This document shows positions 1 through 7,972 of a stretch of DNA of 64,000 bases, one piece after another. The notes beneath the pieces are model-generated. The model made no database searches and was not told the origin of the DNA. It saw nothing but the letters and a program-made list of their open reading frames with translations. Every line of letters starts with the position of its first letter. Position 1 is the first letter of the stretch. The position numbers were made by a program, and so were the translations under genes. This DNA is from Acetobacteraceae bacterium (GTDB taxonomy: Bacteria; Pseudomonadota; Alphaproteobacteria; Acetobacterales; Acetobacteraceae). The DNA lies in NCBI GenBank assembly GCA_947371015.1, contig CANBNK010000005.1, positions 1 through 64,000 on the forward strand, written 5' to 3'.

Positions 1-1
1 T

Positions 2-1051
2 GGTGGCGCGGATACCATCGCGCTGACCAGCGGCGACAACCTGGTCATCGGCGGCGCGGCGGGCGACCGCGTCACCATCGGCGCTGGGCAAGACACCATC
101 ATCGGCGACTACGGCCAGGCCGATTGGTCCGCCAGCGGCGTGCTGCAACAGGTCTTCACCACCGATATCGCGCTGGGCGGCAATGACAGCCTCTCGGCCG
201 GTGATGGCAACAACGTGCTGCTGGGCGGCTTCGGCGCCGACAGCATTACCGGCGGCAACGGCAACAACCTGGCGCTGGGCGACAACGGCATCGCCGTGCT
301 GACCGGCGGCATCGTGACGCTGGTGCAGACCACGGACAGCACCATCGGTACCGGCGGCGACGATGTGCTGAGCTTCGGGCTGGGCGCGCACACCATCATG
401 GGTGGCATCGGTGCCGACAACATCAGTGGCGCGGGCGGTGGCAACAGCGTGGTGCTGGGGGATGACGGCGTCGTCGTCTTCTCCAATGCGGGCGTGCTGA
501 TCCAGGCACGGACCACGGATACGCTCGGCGGCGCCGATACCGTCGCGCTGGCTGGCGGCAGCAACCTGGTCATCGCCGGCGCGGCTGGCGACAGCGTCAC
601 CACCGGCGGCGGCAACGACACGCTGCTGGGCGACTACGGCCAGGCCGACTGGAACGCCGCGGGCGTGCTGACCAGTGTCTTCACCACCGATATCGCGCTG
701 GGCGGCAATGATGTGCTGGCTGCTGGCGATGGCCGGAACGTGGTGGTCGGTGGCTTCGGCGCCGATACCATCAGCTCCGGCATCGGCGACGCCATGGTGC
801 TGGGCGACAATGGCAGCTACCTGCTGAACGCGGATGGCAGCGCCATTCTGCAAACCAGCGACGTGGTGGCCAGCACCGGCGGCGATGACGTCATTAACGT
901 CGGCGCTGGCCGCAGCTTCGTCATCGCCGGGGTGGGCAGCGACCACGCCAGCAAGACCGGCGGCGGCGAGGGGGTGATGATCGGCGACAACGGGGTCATC
1001 CTGATCGACGCCAATGGCCGCTACACCAGTGCCATCACCGGCGACCCGCTG
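2..1051 (+). repeat. 525-bp tandem repeat unit inside the giant repeat protein
   Basis: The codons for GGADT occur at position 2 and again at 527, and the codons for TTDIALGGND begin near 164 and again near 689. Both spacings are exactly 525 bp, i.e. 175 residues. The first unit (2-526) is complete. The second (527-1051) is recognisable but diverges in its second half. Further units probably lie upstream of the window. Confidence 0.8.
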
Positions 1052-1993
1052 CTGGGCGGCAACGACACACTGTTGGGCGGCACCGACCGCGACATCCTGC
1101 TCGGCGGCGTCGGCAACGACAGCCTGGCCGGCAATGCCGGCGACGACATCCTGTTCGGCGATGGCGCCGAGGTGGTGCGCAACGGGCTGACGGTGACGGC
1201 CGGTTCCATCAGCCTGTTTACCGGTGGCAATGACTCGCTGGACGGTGGCGCGGGCAACGACCTGATGGTCGGCGGCTTCGGCAACAACCTGTTCTTCGGC
1301 ACCAATGCCGAGGACATCATGATCGGCAACTACGGCCGCGTCGTGCTGACCAGGCCGAGCGAAGCATCGGGCGAGAGCGTGGTCTCGCTGGTCACCACCG
1401 GCCAGGGCCAGTTGGACCTGCTGCGGCGCAGTGCGCTGGCGCTTTACAACACGCTGGACCTGGGCGACCCGGTGGCGAATACGTCGAACGCTGGCGCGCG
1501 GCCGCCGCCGCCACCGGCCGCGACGGAAGGCGGCGCCAGCGGGGTGGAGGGCTACTTCTCCTTCGGTACCGGCGGCCTGCTGAACCTGCTGCTGAACAAC
1601 CAGAGCGGCTTCACCTATGAGCTGCAAAGCGAAGGCGGCGGTGCGCCCTTCCCGGGCAACTTCCCCGACAACAGCGGCGGCGACCAGCAGTTCATCGTGG
1701 CAAAGGCCGAGCCCGATGCCGAGGCGCCCCTGCTGACCACGGCTGACCTGGGCGATTTCCGCCGGGTTGAACTGGCCGCCAGCGCGGCGGCCGAGCCGGA
1801 CGCCGCAGCCGCGGCCTCGGGCCTGGCTGCGGAACTGCCGGAAGGCAGCCCGGCGTTGGCACTGGCCGGGTTGCTTGCCTGGCGGGCGGTGCAGCCGGCC
1901 ACCGAGCCGAAGCCGAAGGGCTTGCTCGTCGGGCTGTTCGGGCGCAGCCATGCCGGGCGGTTCCGCAAGTGGGGCGGCGACACGCATGTCTGA
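2..1993 (+). CDS. Giant RTX-like repeat protein, C-terminal 663 residues (5' end outside window)
   Basis: The frame is open from base 2, so the gene begins upstream of the window. Visible residues 1-450 are Gly/Asp/Asn-rich repeats; blocks carrying a TTD motif, a GGND-type motif and a LGDNG-type motif recur about every 58 residues, and three blocks form a 175-residue unit. Near residues 350-430 the repeats become close to classical RTX calcium-binding nonapeptides (GGVGNDSL, GGAGNDLM). A proline run lies near residue 500. The last 50 residues contain a hydrophobic stretch (about 616-631) and a basic tail ending RFRKWGGDTHV. This suggests a large secreted or surface protein, probably calcium-stabilised; the substrate and exact role are unknown. 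It sits 9 bp upstream of export-type genes on the same strand. RTX-like character is clear, function is inferred. Confidence 0.85.
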   Translation, partial: GGADTIALTSGDNLVIGGAAGDRVTIGAGQDTIIGDYGQADWSASGVLQQVFTTDIALGGNDSLSAGDGNNVLLGGFGADSITGGNGNNLALGDNGIAVLTGGIVTLVQTTDSTIGTGGDDVLSFGLGAHTIMGGIGADNISGAGGGNSVVLGDDGVVVFSNAGVLIQARTTDTLGGADTVALAGGSNLVIAGAAGDSVTTGGGNDTLLGDYGQADWNAAGVLTSVFTTDIALGGNDVLAAGDGRNVVVGGFGADTISSGIGDAMVLGDNGSYLLNADGSAILQTSDVVASTGGDDVINVGAGRSFVIAGVGSDHASKTGGGEGVMIGDNGVILIDANGRYTSAITGDPLLGGNDTLLGGTDRDILLGGVGNDSLAGNAGDDILFGDGAEVVRNGLTVTAGSISLFTGGNDSLDGGAGNDLMVGGFGNNLFFGTNAEDIMIGNYGRVVLTRPSEASGESVVSLVTTGQGQLDLLRRSALALYNTLDLGDPVANTSNAGARPPPPPAATEGGASGVEGYFSFGTGGLLNLLLNNQSGFTYELQSEGGGAPFPGNFPDNSGGDQQFIVAKAEPDAEAPLLTTADLGDFRRVELAASAAAEPDAAAAASGLAAELPEGSPALALAGLLAWRAVQPATEPKPKGLLVGLFGRSHAGRFRKWGGDTHV

Positions 1994-2002
1994 CGGGGGC
2001 TG

Positions 2003-3799
2003 ATGTCGATCTCGATCGAAGCGGCGCTGGCTGCTTCGGCGCCGGCCGCGGCCATCGCTGGCGCCGAGCAGGGCTGGCTGGAGCGCCAGTGCCGCATGCT
2101 CAATGCCCGGGCCGGGCTGGTGGTGCGGCACCAGGGCGACGCTTACCTGCCCGTGGCGTTGTGGCCGCACCAGTCCGCCGCCGAGCCGATGCTGGAACTG
2201 GTGGAGCGCTGCTTCCTGGAAGGCTCCGGGCTGTTCGGCGAACTGGCTGAACCCGGCCTGTTTGGCATGGCGTACCCGGTGCGGCGGGCCGATGCCGTGG
2301 TGGCGGTGGCGGCCGTGGCGGTGCAGGCGGCCTCTGACGCCGCGTTGGCGCCCATGCTGCGCCAACTGGAATGGGGCGCCGCCGGGTTGGCGCTGCTGCT
2401 GGAACGGGCAGCCTCGGCGGCCGAGCAGGAGCGTGCGGACCGGCTGGCCGGCAGCCTGGAGGCGCTGGCCGAGGTGCTGGGCCATGGCGACTACCAAGCC
2501 GCGGCGCTGGGCTTCGTCACCGATCTGGCCAATCGTACCGGCGCTGAACGGGTAAGTTATGGCCAGGTGCGGGGCGGCCGGGTGCGGCTGCTCGGGCTGT
2601 CCCACAACGCCCAGTTTGGCCGGAAGATGAACCTGGTGCGGCTGGTGGAAGCCGCCATGGCGGAGGCCACCGACCAGCGGGCGACGCTGACCTGGCCATC
2701 GCCGCCGGGCGGGCCGATCACCCTGGCGCAGCAGGCCCTGGCGCGGGAGGAAGGTGGCCAGGCGGTCGCCAGCATTCCGCTGTACCATGAGGGCCGGCCC
2801 TTCGCCGCGCTGGCGCTGGAACGTACCGCCACCCAACCGTTCGACACGACCGAACTGGCCTGGCTGGAGAGCCTCGGCAGCCTGGCGGGGGCGGCGCTTG
2901 AGGAGAAGCGCCGCAACGACGCGGCGCTGCCGGTGAAGGCCTGGGCCTCGCTGCGGGGGTTGCTGGGCCGCTTGTTCGGGCCGGGCCATGTGGAATGGAA
3001 GCTGGGCGGGCTGGCGCTGCTGGCGTTGGTGCTGTTCCTGACCTTCGCCGAGGGCACCTATCGGCTGGCCGCCACGGCCACGCTGACCAGCCGCAGCCAG
3101 CAGGCCATTACCGCGCCCTATGACGGCTATGTCCGCGCCGCGCCGGTGCGCGCCGGCGACCGCGTGCCCGAGAGCGCGCTGCTGGTGCAACTGGACGACC
3201 GCGACCTGCTGCTGGAACGGCTGCGCCTGCTGGGCGAGCTCTCGCGCGCCGAGGCGCAGTTCCAGCGCGCGGTGGCGGAGCGTGACCGCGCCAAGATCAA
3301 CATCCTCACCGCCGAGCGCGAGCAGTACCAGGCCCAGGTGGCGTTGGTGCAGCAGCAGTTGCAGCGGGCGCGTATCCTGGCGCCGTTCCCCGGCCTGGTG
3401 GCCAGCGGGGATCTCAGCCAGCGGCTGGGCAGCGCGGTACAGAAGGGCGAGGTGCTGTTCGCCGTGGCGCCGACGGATGAATACCGGGTCGATCTGCAGG
3501 TGCGCGAAAGCCGCATCGCCGATGTGCAACTGGGCATGCGCGGCACGCTGTTCCTTTCCGCCCGGCCGGACCGCGGGCTGCCCTTCACCGTGCATCGGCT
3601 GACCCCACGGGTGGTGGCGGAGGATGGCCGCAGCCACTTCGTGGTGGAGGCGCTGCTGGACGAAACGCCGGATGGCGGCTTGCAGCCGGGCATGCAGGGC
3701 ATCGGCAAGGTGGAGATTGGGCCCGCCGGGCTGGCGGCGATATGGTCGCGCGACCTGCGCGAATGGCTGCGGCTGCTGGTCTGGTCCTGGTGGGCCTGA
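2003..3799 (+). CDS. GAF-domain / HlyD-type membrane fusion protein
   Basis: 598 residues. The N-terminal half (about 1-320) is cytoplasmic; residues about 160-300 look like a GAF domain. One membrane segment lies at about 333-351. It is followed by a HlyD/RND-adaptor periplasmic part: a first lipoyl half (ITAPYDGYVRAAPVRAGD), a coiled coil rich in R/E/Q/A at about 400-455, a second lipoyl half (RARILAPFPGLVASGD) and a beta-barrel region. HlyD proteins bridge inner-membrane exporters to the outer membrane. ATG 2003 follows a GGGGGC ribosome site, 9 bp after the giant protein gene, and the M50 fusion gene follows within 36 bp, so co-expression is likely. An N-terminal sensor-like domain on a fusion protein is unusual. 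Confidence 0.8.
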   Translation: MSISIEAALAASAPAAAIAGAEQGWLERQCRMLNARAGLVVRHQGDAYLPVALWPHQSAAEPMLELVERCFLEGSGLFGELAEPGLFGMAYPVRRADAVVAVAAVAVQAASDAALAPMLRQLEWGAAGLALLLERAASAAEQERADRLAGSLEALAEVLGHGDYQAAALGFVTDLANRTGAERVSYGQVRGGRVRLLGLSHNAQFGRKMNLVRLVEAAMAEATDQRATLTWPSPPGGPITLAQQALAREEGGQAVASIPLYHEGRPFAALALERTATQPFDTTELAWLESLGSLAGAALEEKRRNDAALPVKAWASLRGLLGRLFGPGHVEWKLGGLALLALVLFLTFAEGTYRLAATATLTSRSQQAITAPYDGYVRAAPVRAGDRVPESALLVQLDDRDLLLERLRLLGELSRAEAQFQRAVAERDRAKINILTAEREQYQAQVALVQQQLQRARILAPFPGLVASGDLSQRLGSAVQKGEVLFAVAPTDEYRVDLQVRESRIADVQLGMRGTLFLSARPDRGLPFTVHRLTPRVVAEDGRSHFVVEALLDETPDGGLQPGMQGIGKVEIGPAGLAAIWSRDLREWLRLLVWSWWA

Positions 3800-3834
3800 G
3801 CCATGCGCCGGGCTGACCCGCAGGGCAGGGGCCG

Positions 3835-5976
3835 ATGAGCGGCGCGCTGTTCAGCCCGCAATGGTATCGCGTGGCGCCGCTGAAGCCGCGGCTGCGCCAG
3901 CATGCCCGGGTGCTGCGCCAGCACTACCGCGGCGCGCTGTGGTACCTGCTGCAGGACCGCATCACCGGCCAGTTCCACCGCTTCACGCCCGAGGCTTACG
4001 AGATCATCGGCCGGTTGGATGGCCGCCGCAGCGTGCAGCAGGTGTGGGAAGACGCCTGCGCCCGGCTGGGGGATTTGATGCCGACCCAGGCCCAGGTGAT
4101 CGCGCTGCTCGGCCAGTTGCAGCAGGCCGACCTGATCCAGGCCGATCGGCTCCCGGATGTGGGCCGCATGCACAAGCGCGGCCGCAGCGCCCGGCTGCGG
4201 CGGCAGTTGCAGCGCACCGGCTCGCCGCTTGGCTTCTACATTCCGCTGCTGGACCCGGAACGCTTCCTCAACGCCACGCAGCGCTTCGTGGCGCCGCTGT
4301 TCAGCGCCTGGGGGCTGCTGCTGTGGCTGGCCGTGGTGCTGGGCGGCATGGCGCTGGGCGCGGCGCACTGGCAGGCGCTGAGCGCCAACTTCGCCGACCA
4401 GGTGTTCTCCGGCCAGAACCTGATGCTGATGGCGCTGGTCTATCCCGTGGTGAAGGTGCTGCATGAGCTCGGCCACGCCTATGCGGTGAAGCGCTGGGGC
4501 GGCGAGGTGCATGAGCTCGGCGTCATGCTGATGGTGTTCTACCCGGTGCCCTATGTGGATGCCTCGGCCGCCGTGGCGTTCCACAGCCGGCGGCAGCGGG
4601 CCGTGGTGGGTGCCGCGGGCATGATGGTGGAACTGGCCCTGGCCGCGCTGGCCGTGGTGGTCTGGGTGGCGGCGGAGCCTGGGCCGCTGCGCGCCATGGC
4701 GGCCAATGTGCTCATGCTGGCCGGCATCTCCACGCTGTTCTTCAACGGCAACCCGCTGCTGCGCTTCGACGCCTACTACATCCTGTCGGACCTGCTGGGC
4801 ATTCCCAACCTGGCGCAGCGCGGGCCACAGCAGATCGGCTACCTGCTGGCCAGCCGGGTCTTCGGCGCCCGCGGCATGGTGCCGGTGGCGGCCAGCCCGG
4901 GTGAGTCCCGCTGGCTGGTCGGCTATGCGTTGCTGTCCTTCGGCTATCGGCTATCGGTGGTCATGGCCATCGCACTGCTCATCGCCACGCAGTTCTTCCT
5001 GGTGGGCGTGCTGCTGGCGCTGTGGTCGCTGACCGCCGCTCTGGTCTGGCCGGCGCTGAAGATGCTGCGCCGGCCGCTGGTGGACCATCGGTTGCGGCCG
5101 CGACGCTGGCGGATCTACGGCCTGGGCGGCGGCGCGCTGGCGCTGCTGTTGGCGCTGCTGCTGGTGGTGCCGCTGCCGCTGGCCACCCGGGCGGAGGGTG
5201 TGGTCTGGGGCGGTGAGGAAGCGGTGCTGCGGGCGCGCTCCCCGGGCTTTGTCGCGACGGTGCTGGCGCAACCCGGGCTGCCGGTGGCGCGCGGCACCCC
5301 GCTGGTCCAGCTACGCGACCCGGAGCTTGAGGAGCGCGTGCCGGTGATGGAAGCCGAGCTGACCCGTGCCGAGCGTGAATTCCAGGCCGCCCAGGCAGAT
5401 GCGAACCAGGTGATGGCCTTGCAGGAAAGCCTGCGCTTCCTGCGGGAGCAGCTGGAACGCGCCCGGCGGCAAAAGGCCGAGTTGCTGATGCAGGCGGACC
5501 AGGCCGGCGATTTCCTGCTGCCGGCGGCGGCGGACCTGCCGGGGCAGTATTTCAAGCGCGGCGACCGGCTGGGCTATGTGGCCGACCCCGCCGCGCTGCA
5601 TGTGGCGGTGCTGGTGCGGGAAGGCGATATCGACGCGGTGCGCGACCGCACCGAGGCGGTGGAGGTGCGCTTTGCCGCCAACCCGCTGCGGGCGCTGCCG
5701 GCCACCATCATACGACTTACCCCGGCGGCGACGCATGACCTGCCCAGCCGGGTGCTTTCCCTGGAAGGTGGCGGCCACTTCGCGCTGGACCCGAAGGCGC
5801 ATGGCGAGGCGCAGTCCTTCGAGCGGCTGTTCCGGCTGGACCTGGCCACGGTTGACCTGGCGGGACGGCGGATCGAGGACCGGGTGCATGTGCTGTTCCA
5901 GCACCCGCCGGAGCCGCTGGCCTTCCGCTGGTACCGGCATGTCCGGCGCATCTTCCTGCGGCAGCTGGGTGTTTAG
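3835..5976 (+). CDS. PqqD-like / M50 metalloprotease / HlyD fusion membrane protein
   Basis: 713 residues. Residues about 45-105 resemble a PqqD-type peptide-binding domain (IIGRLDGRRSVQQVWEDA). Several membrane helices follow. The M50/site-2-protease zinc motif HELGH is at 210-214, and the second conserved block NPLLRFDAYY is near 306-315 with Asp312 as the likely third ligand. After the last helices, residues about 460-630 form a lipoyl/HlyD-like periplasmic arm with a central coiled coil (RSPGFVATVLAQPG and KRGDRLGYVADP). M50 proteins cleave within or near the membrane. Fused to a HlyD arm next to a repeat-protein gene, this one is likely to process or guide an exported protein. The stop overlaps the GTG start of the SecA-like gene by 8 bp, indicating translational coupling. 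Confidence 0.85.
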   Translation: MSGALFSPQWYRVAPLKPRLRQHARVLRQHYRGALWYLLQDRITGQFHRFTPEAYEIIGRLDGRRSVQQVWEDACARLGDLMPTQAQVIALLGQLQQADLIQADRLPDVGRMHKRGRSARLRRQLQRTGSPLGFYIPLLDPERFLNATQRFVAPLFSAWGLLLWLAVVLGGMALGAAHWQALSANFADQVFSGQNLMLMALVYPVVKVLHELGHAYAVKRWGGEVHELGVMLMVFYPVPYVDASAAVAFHSRRQRAVVGAAGMMVELALAALAVVVWVAAEPGPLRAMAANVLMLAGISTLFFNGNPLLRFDAYYILSDLLGIPNLAQRGPQQIGYLLASRVFGARGMVPVAASPGESRWLVGYALLSFGYRLSVVMAIALLIATQFFLVGVLLALWSLTAALVWPALKMLRRPLVDHRLRPRRWRIYGLGGGALALLLALLLVVPLPLATRAEGVVWGGEEAVLRARSPGFVATVLAQPGLPVARGTPLVQLRDPELEERVPVMEAELTRAEREFQAAQADANQVMALQESLRFLREQLERARRQKAELLMQADQAGDFLLPAAADLPGQYFKRGDRLGYVADPAALHVAVLVREGDIDAVRDRTEAVEVRFAANPLRALPATIIRLTPAATHDLPSRVLSLEGGGHFALDPKAHGEAQSFERLFRLDLATVDLAGRRIEDRVHVLFQHPPEPLAFRWYRHVRRIFLRQLGV

Positions 5977-7936
5977 CGCACCCCCCCTGCTGGCGACCTC
6001 GGCGGTGGAGCGGCCGCAGCGGGAGCCGCCGGCGCCGCGCGCACTGGACCGGCTGGCGTTCAGCGCCTTCGGCCAACTCGTCAGGCCGCTGTTGGCGCCG
6101 ACCCTGCTGTTCCGCCCTTTGCTGGTACCGCTGCGGCGGGAGGCCGCGCGGCTGGAGGCGCTGGACGAGGCCGCCTTCGCCAGCCATGTCGCCACGCTGC
6201 GGCCCCGGGCACTGCGTGGCGAGGCACTGACCGTGCCGGCCTTCGCCGCCGTGCGCGAAGCCGCCCGCCGCCGCCTGGGCCAGCGGCACTACGACGCGCA
6301 GATGCTGGGCGGCCTGGCGATGCGCCATGGCTATGTCGCTGAAATGCGGACCGGCGAGGGCAAGACCCTGGCCGCCACGCTGCCCGCCGCCGCCGCTGCC
6401 CTGACCCGGGTGCCGGTGCATGTGCTGACGGTGAACGACTATCTGGCTAGCCGGGATGCCGAGGCGATGCGCCCGGTCTACGAGGCGCTGGGCCTGACCG
6501 TCGGCTGCGTGCTGAACGGCATGCCGACCGAGGAGCGCCGCGAGCACTACCTGCGCGACGTGGTCTATGTGACCAACAAGGAAATCGTCTTCGACTGGCT
6601 GCGCGACCGCCTCTCGCTGCCTCCCGGCGGCCAGGCGCTGCGGCTGCATGCCCAGCGGCTGGCCGGCACGGCGCGGGCCGATACGGTGCTGCGCGGCCTG
6701 CATTGCGCCGTGGTCGATGAAGCCGACAGCGTGCTGCTGGACGAGGCGCGCACGCCGCTGGTCATCGCCGCCGACACCGCACCGGACCCGCAGCAGCTGG
6801 AAGCCTGGCGCCAGGCCCTGGCGCTGGCCGGGCAGTTGCGCCAACCGGAGCATTTCACCCTGGAACCGCAGCGCCGCGCCGCGGAACTCACCCCGGCCGG
6901 GGAGGCGCGGGTGGCGGCGCTGGCCGCCGGGCTGGGGCCGGCCTGGGCCAGCCGGCCGCATCGGGCGCAATTGGCGCGCCAGGCGCTGGCCGCCACGCTG
7001 CTGTTCCATCAGGATGTCCACTACCTGGTGGTGGACGGCGCGGTGCAGATCATCGACGAGGCCACCGGCCGGGTGATGCCGGACCGCAGCTGGGACCTCG
7101 GCCTGCACCAGATGATCGAGACCAAGGAAGGCTGCGCGCCGACCGCCGAGCGGGATACGCTGGCGAGCGTCAGCTACCAGCGCTTCTTCCGGCACTACCA
7201 CCACCTGTGCGGCATGACCGGCACGGCGCGGGAAGTGGCCGGCGAGCTGTGGGACACCTACGGCCTGCCGGTGATGCGCATTCCGACCAATCGCCCGATG
7301 CAACTGCGCCGGCTGGCGACCACGCTCTGCGCCGACCAGGCGGAGAAGTGGAACCAGGTGACCAACCGGGTGCGGCAGTTGCACGCGGCAGGGCGGCCGG
7401 TGCTGATCGGCACCCGTACCGTCGGTGCCAGCGAGACGCTGAGCGCCGCGCTGGACCGTGCCGGGCTGCCGCACAGCGTGCTGAATGCCCGGCTGCACCA
7501 GCCGGAGGCCGCCATCGTCGCCGCGGCGGGGCAGCCCGGGCGGATCACCATTGCCACCAACATGGCGGGCCGCGGCACCGACATTGCGCTCGGTGCCGGC
7601 GTGGCCGCGGCTGGCGGCCTGCACGTGCTGGGCACCGAACTGCACGACAGCGCCCGGGTGGATCGCCAGCTGGCCGGCCGCTGCGCCCGTCAGGGCGAAC
7701 CCGGCAGCACCGAACTGGTGTTGGCGCTGGACGACCGGCTGCTGGCCGAGAATGCGCCATTGGCAGCCGCCTGGCTGGCTCTGCTACCGGCCGGCCGACT
7801 GCGCGCGACGCTGGCGCTGCACGCCATGCGGCGGGCGCAGCACCGGCTGGAACGCCGCCATGCCGAGGACCGCGCCCAACTGCTGCAGGCCGATGAACAG
7901 GAAGCCGAGACGCTGGGATTCACCGGCGCACGGTGA
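5969..7936 (+). CDS. Truncated SecA-like translocase ATPase
   Basis: 655 residues from GTG 5969, the start that couples it to the preceding gene; GTG 6005 is an alternative. SecA motor motifs are intact: Walker A GEGKT (about 129-133), LTVNDYLASRDAE, VTNKEIVFDWLRD, DEAD-like VVDEADSVLLDEARTP (D250, E251), GMTGTA, NMAGRGTD (531-538) and GTELHDSARVDRQLAGR with ARQGEPGS. The protein stops about 80 residues after the last motor motif, just after a helix (AQHRLERRHAEDRAQLLQAD) matching the start of the SecA helical scaffold. The helical wing, IRA1 and C-terminal zinc linker of housekeeping SecA (about 900 residues) are absent. It is best read as an accessory SecA-family motor dedicated to the neighbouring giant protein; that role is inferred. 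Confidence 0.85.
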   Translation: MFSAPPLLATSAVERPQREPPAPRALDRLAFSAFGQLVRPLLAPTLLFRPLLVPLRREAARLEALDEAAFASHVATLRPRALRGEALTVPAFAAVREAARRRLGQRHYDAQMLGGLAMRHGYVAEMRTGEGKTLAATLPAAAAALTRVPVHVLTVNDYLASRDAEAMRPVYEALGLTVGCVLNGMPTEERREHYLRDVVYVTNKEIVFDWLRDRLSLPPGGQALRLHAQRLAGTARADTVLRGLHCAVVDEADSVLLDEARTPLVIAADTAPDPQQLEAWRQALALAGQLRQPEHFTLEPQRRAAELTPAGEARVAALAAGLGPAWASRPHRAQLARQALAATLLFHQDVHYLVVDGAVQIIDEATGRVMPDRSWDLGLHQMIETKEGCAPTAERDTLASVSYQRFFRHYHHLCGMTGTAREVAGELWDTYGLPVMRIPTNRPMQLRRLATTLCADQAEKWNQVTNRVRQLHAAGRPVLIGTRTVGASETLSAALDRAGLPHSVLNARLHQPEAAIVAAAGQPGRITIATNMAGRGTDIALGAGVAAAGGLHVLGTELHDSARVDRQLAGRCARQGEPGSTELVLALDDRLLAENAPLAAAWLALLPAGRLRATLALHAMRRAQHRLERRHAEDRAQLLQADEQEAETLGFTGAR

Positions 7937-7972
7937 GGGTGACGTAGGCTGGCGCGCCCCCGGCGCGACGCT

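Noticed and set aside
5576-5968. N-terminal extension of the SecA-like protein into the M50-fusion gene
   Set aside because: This is a shifted reading of the upstream gene with Arg/Trp/Cys-rich composition. GTG 5969 or 6005 are the realistic starts.
7937-7972. Bidirectional terminator between the SecA-like and methyltransferase genes
   Set aside because: The 36-bp gap is GC-rich, but no convincing stem-loop with a T run is present.
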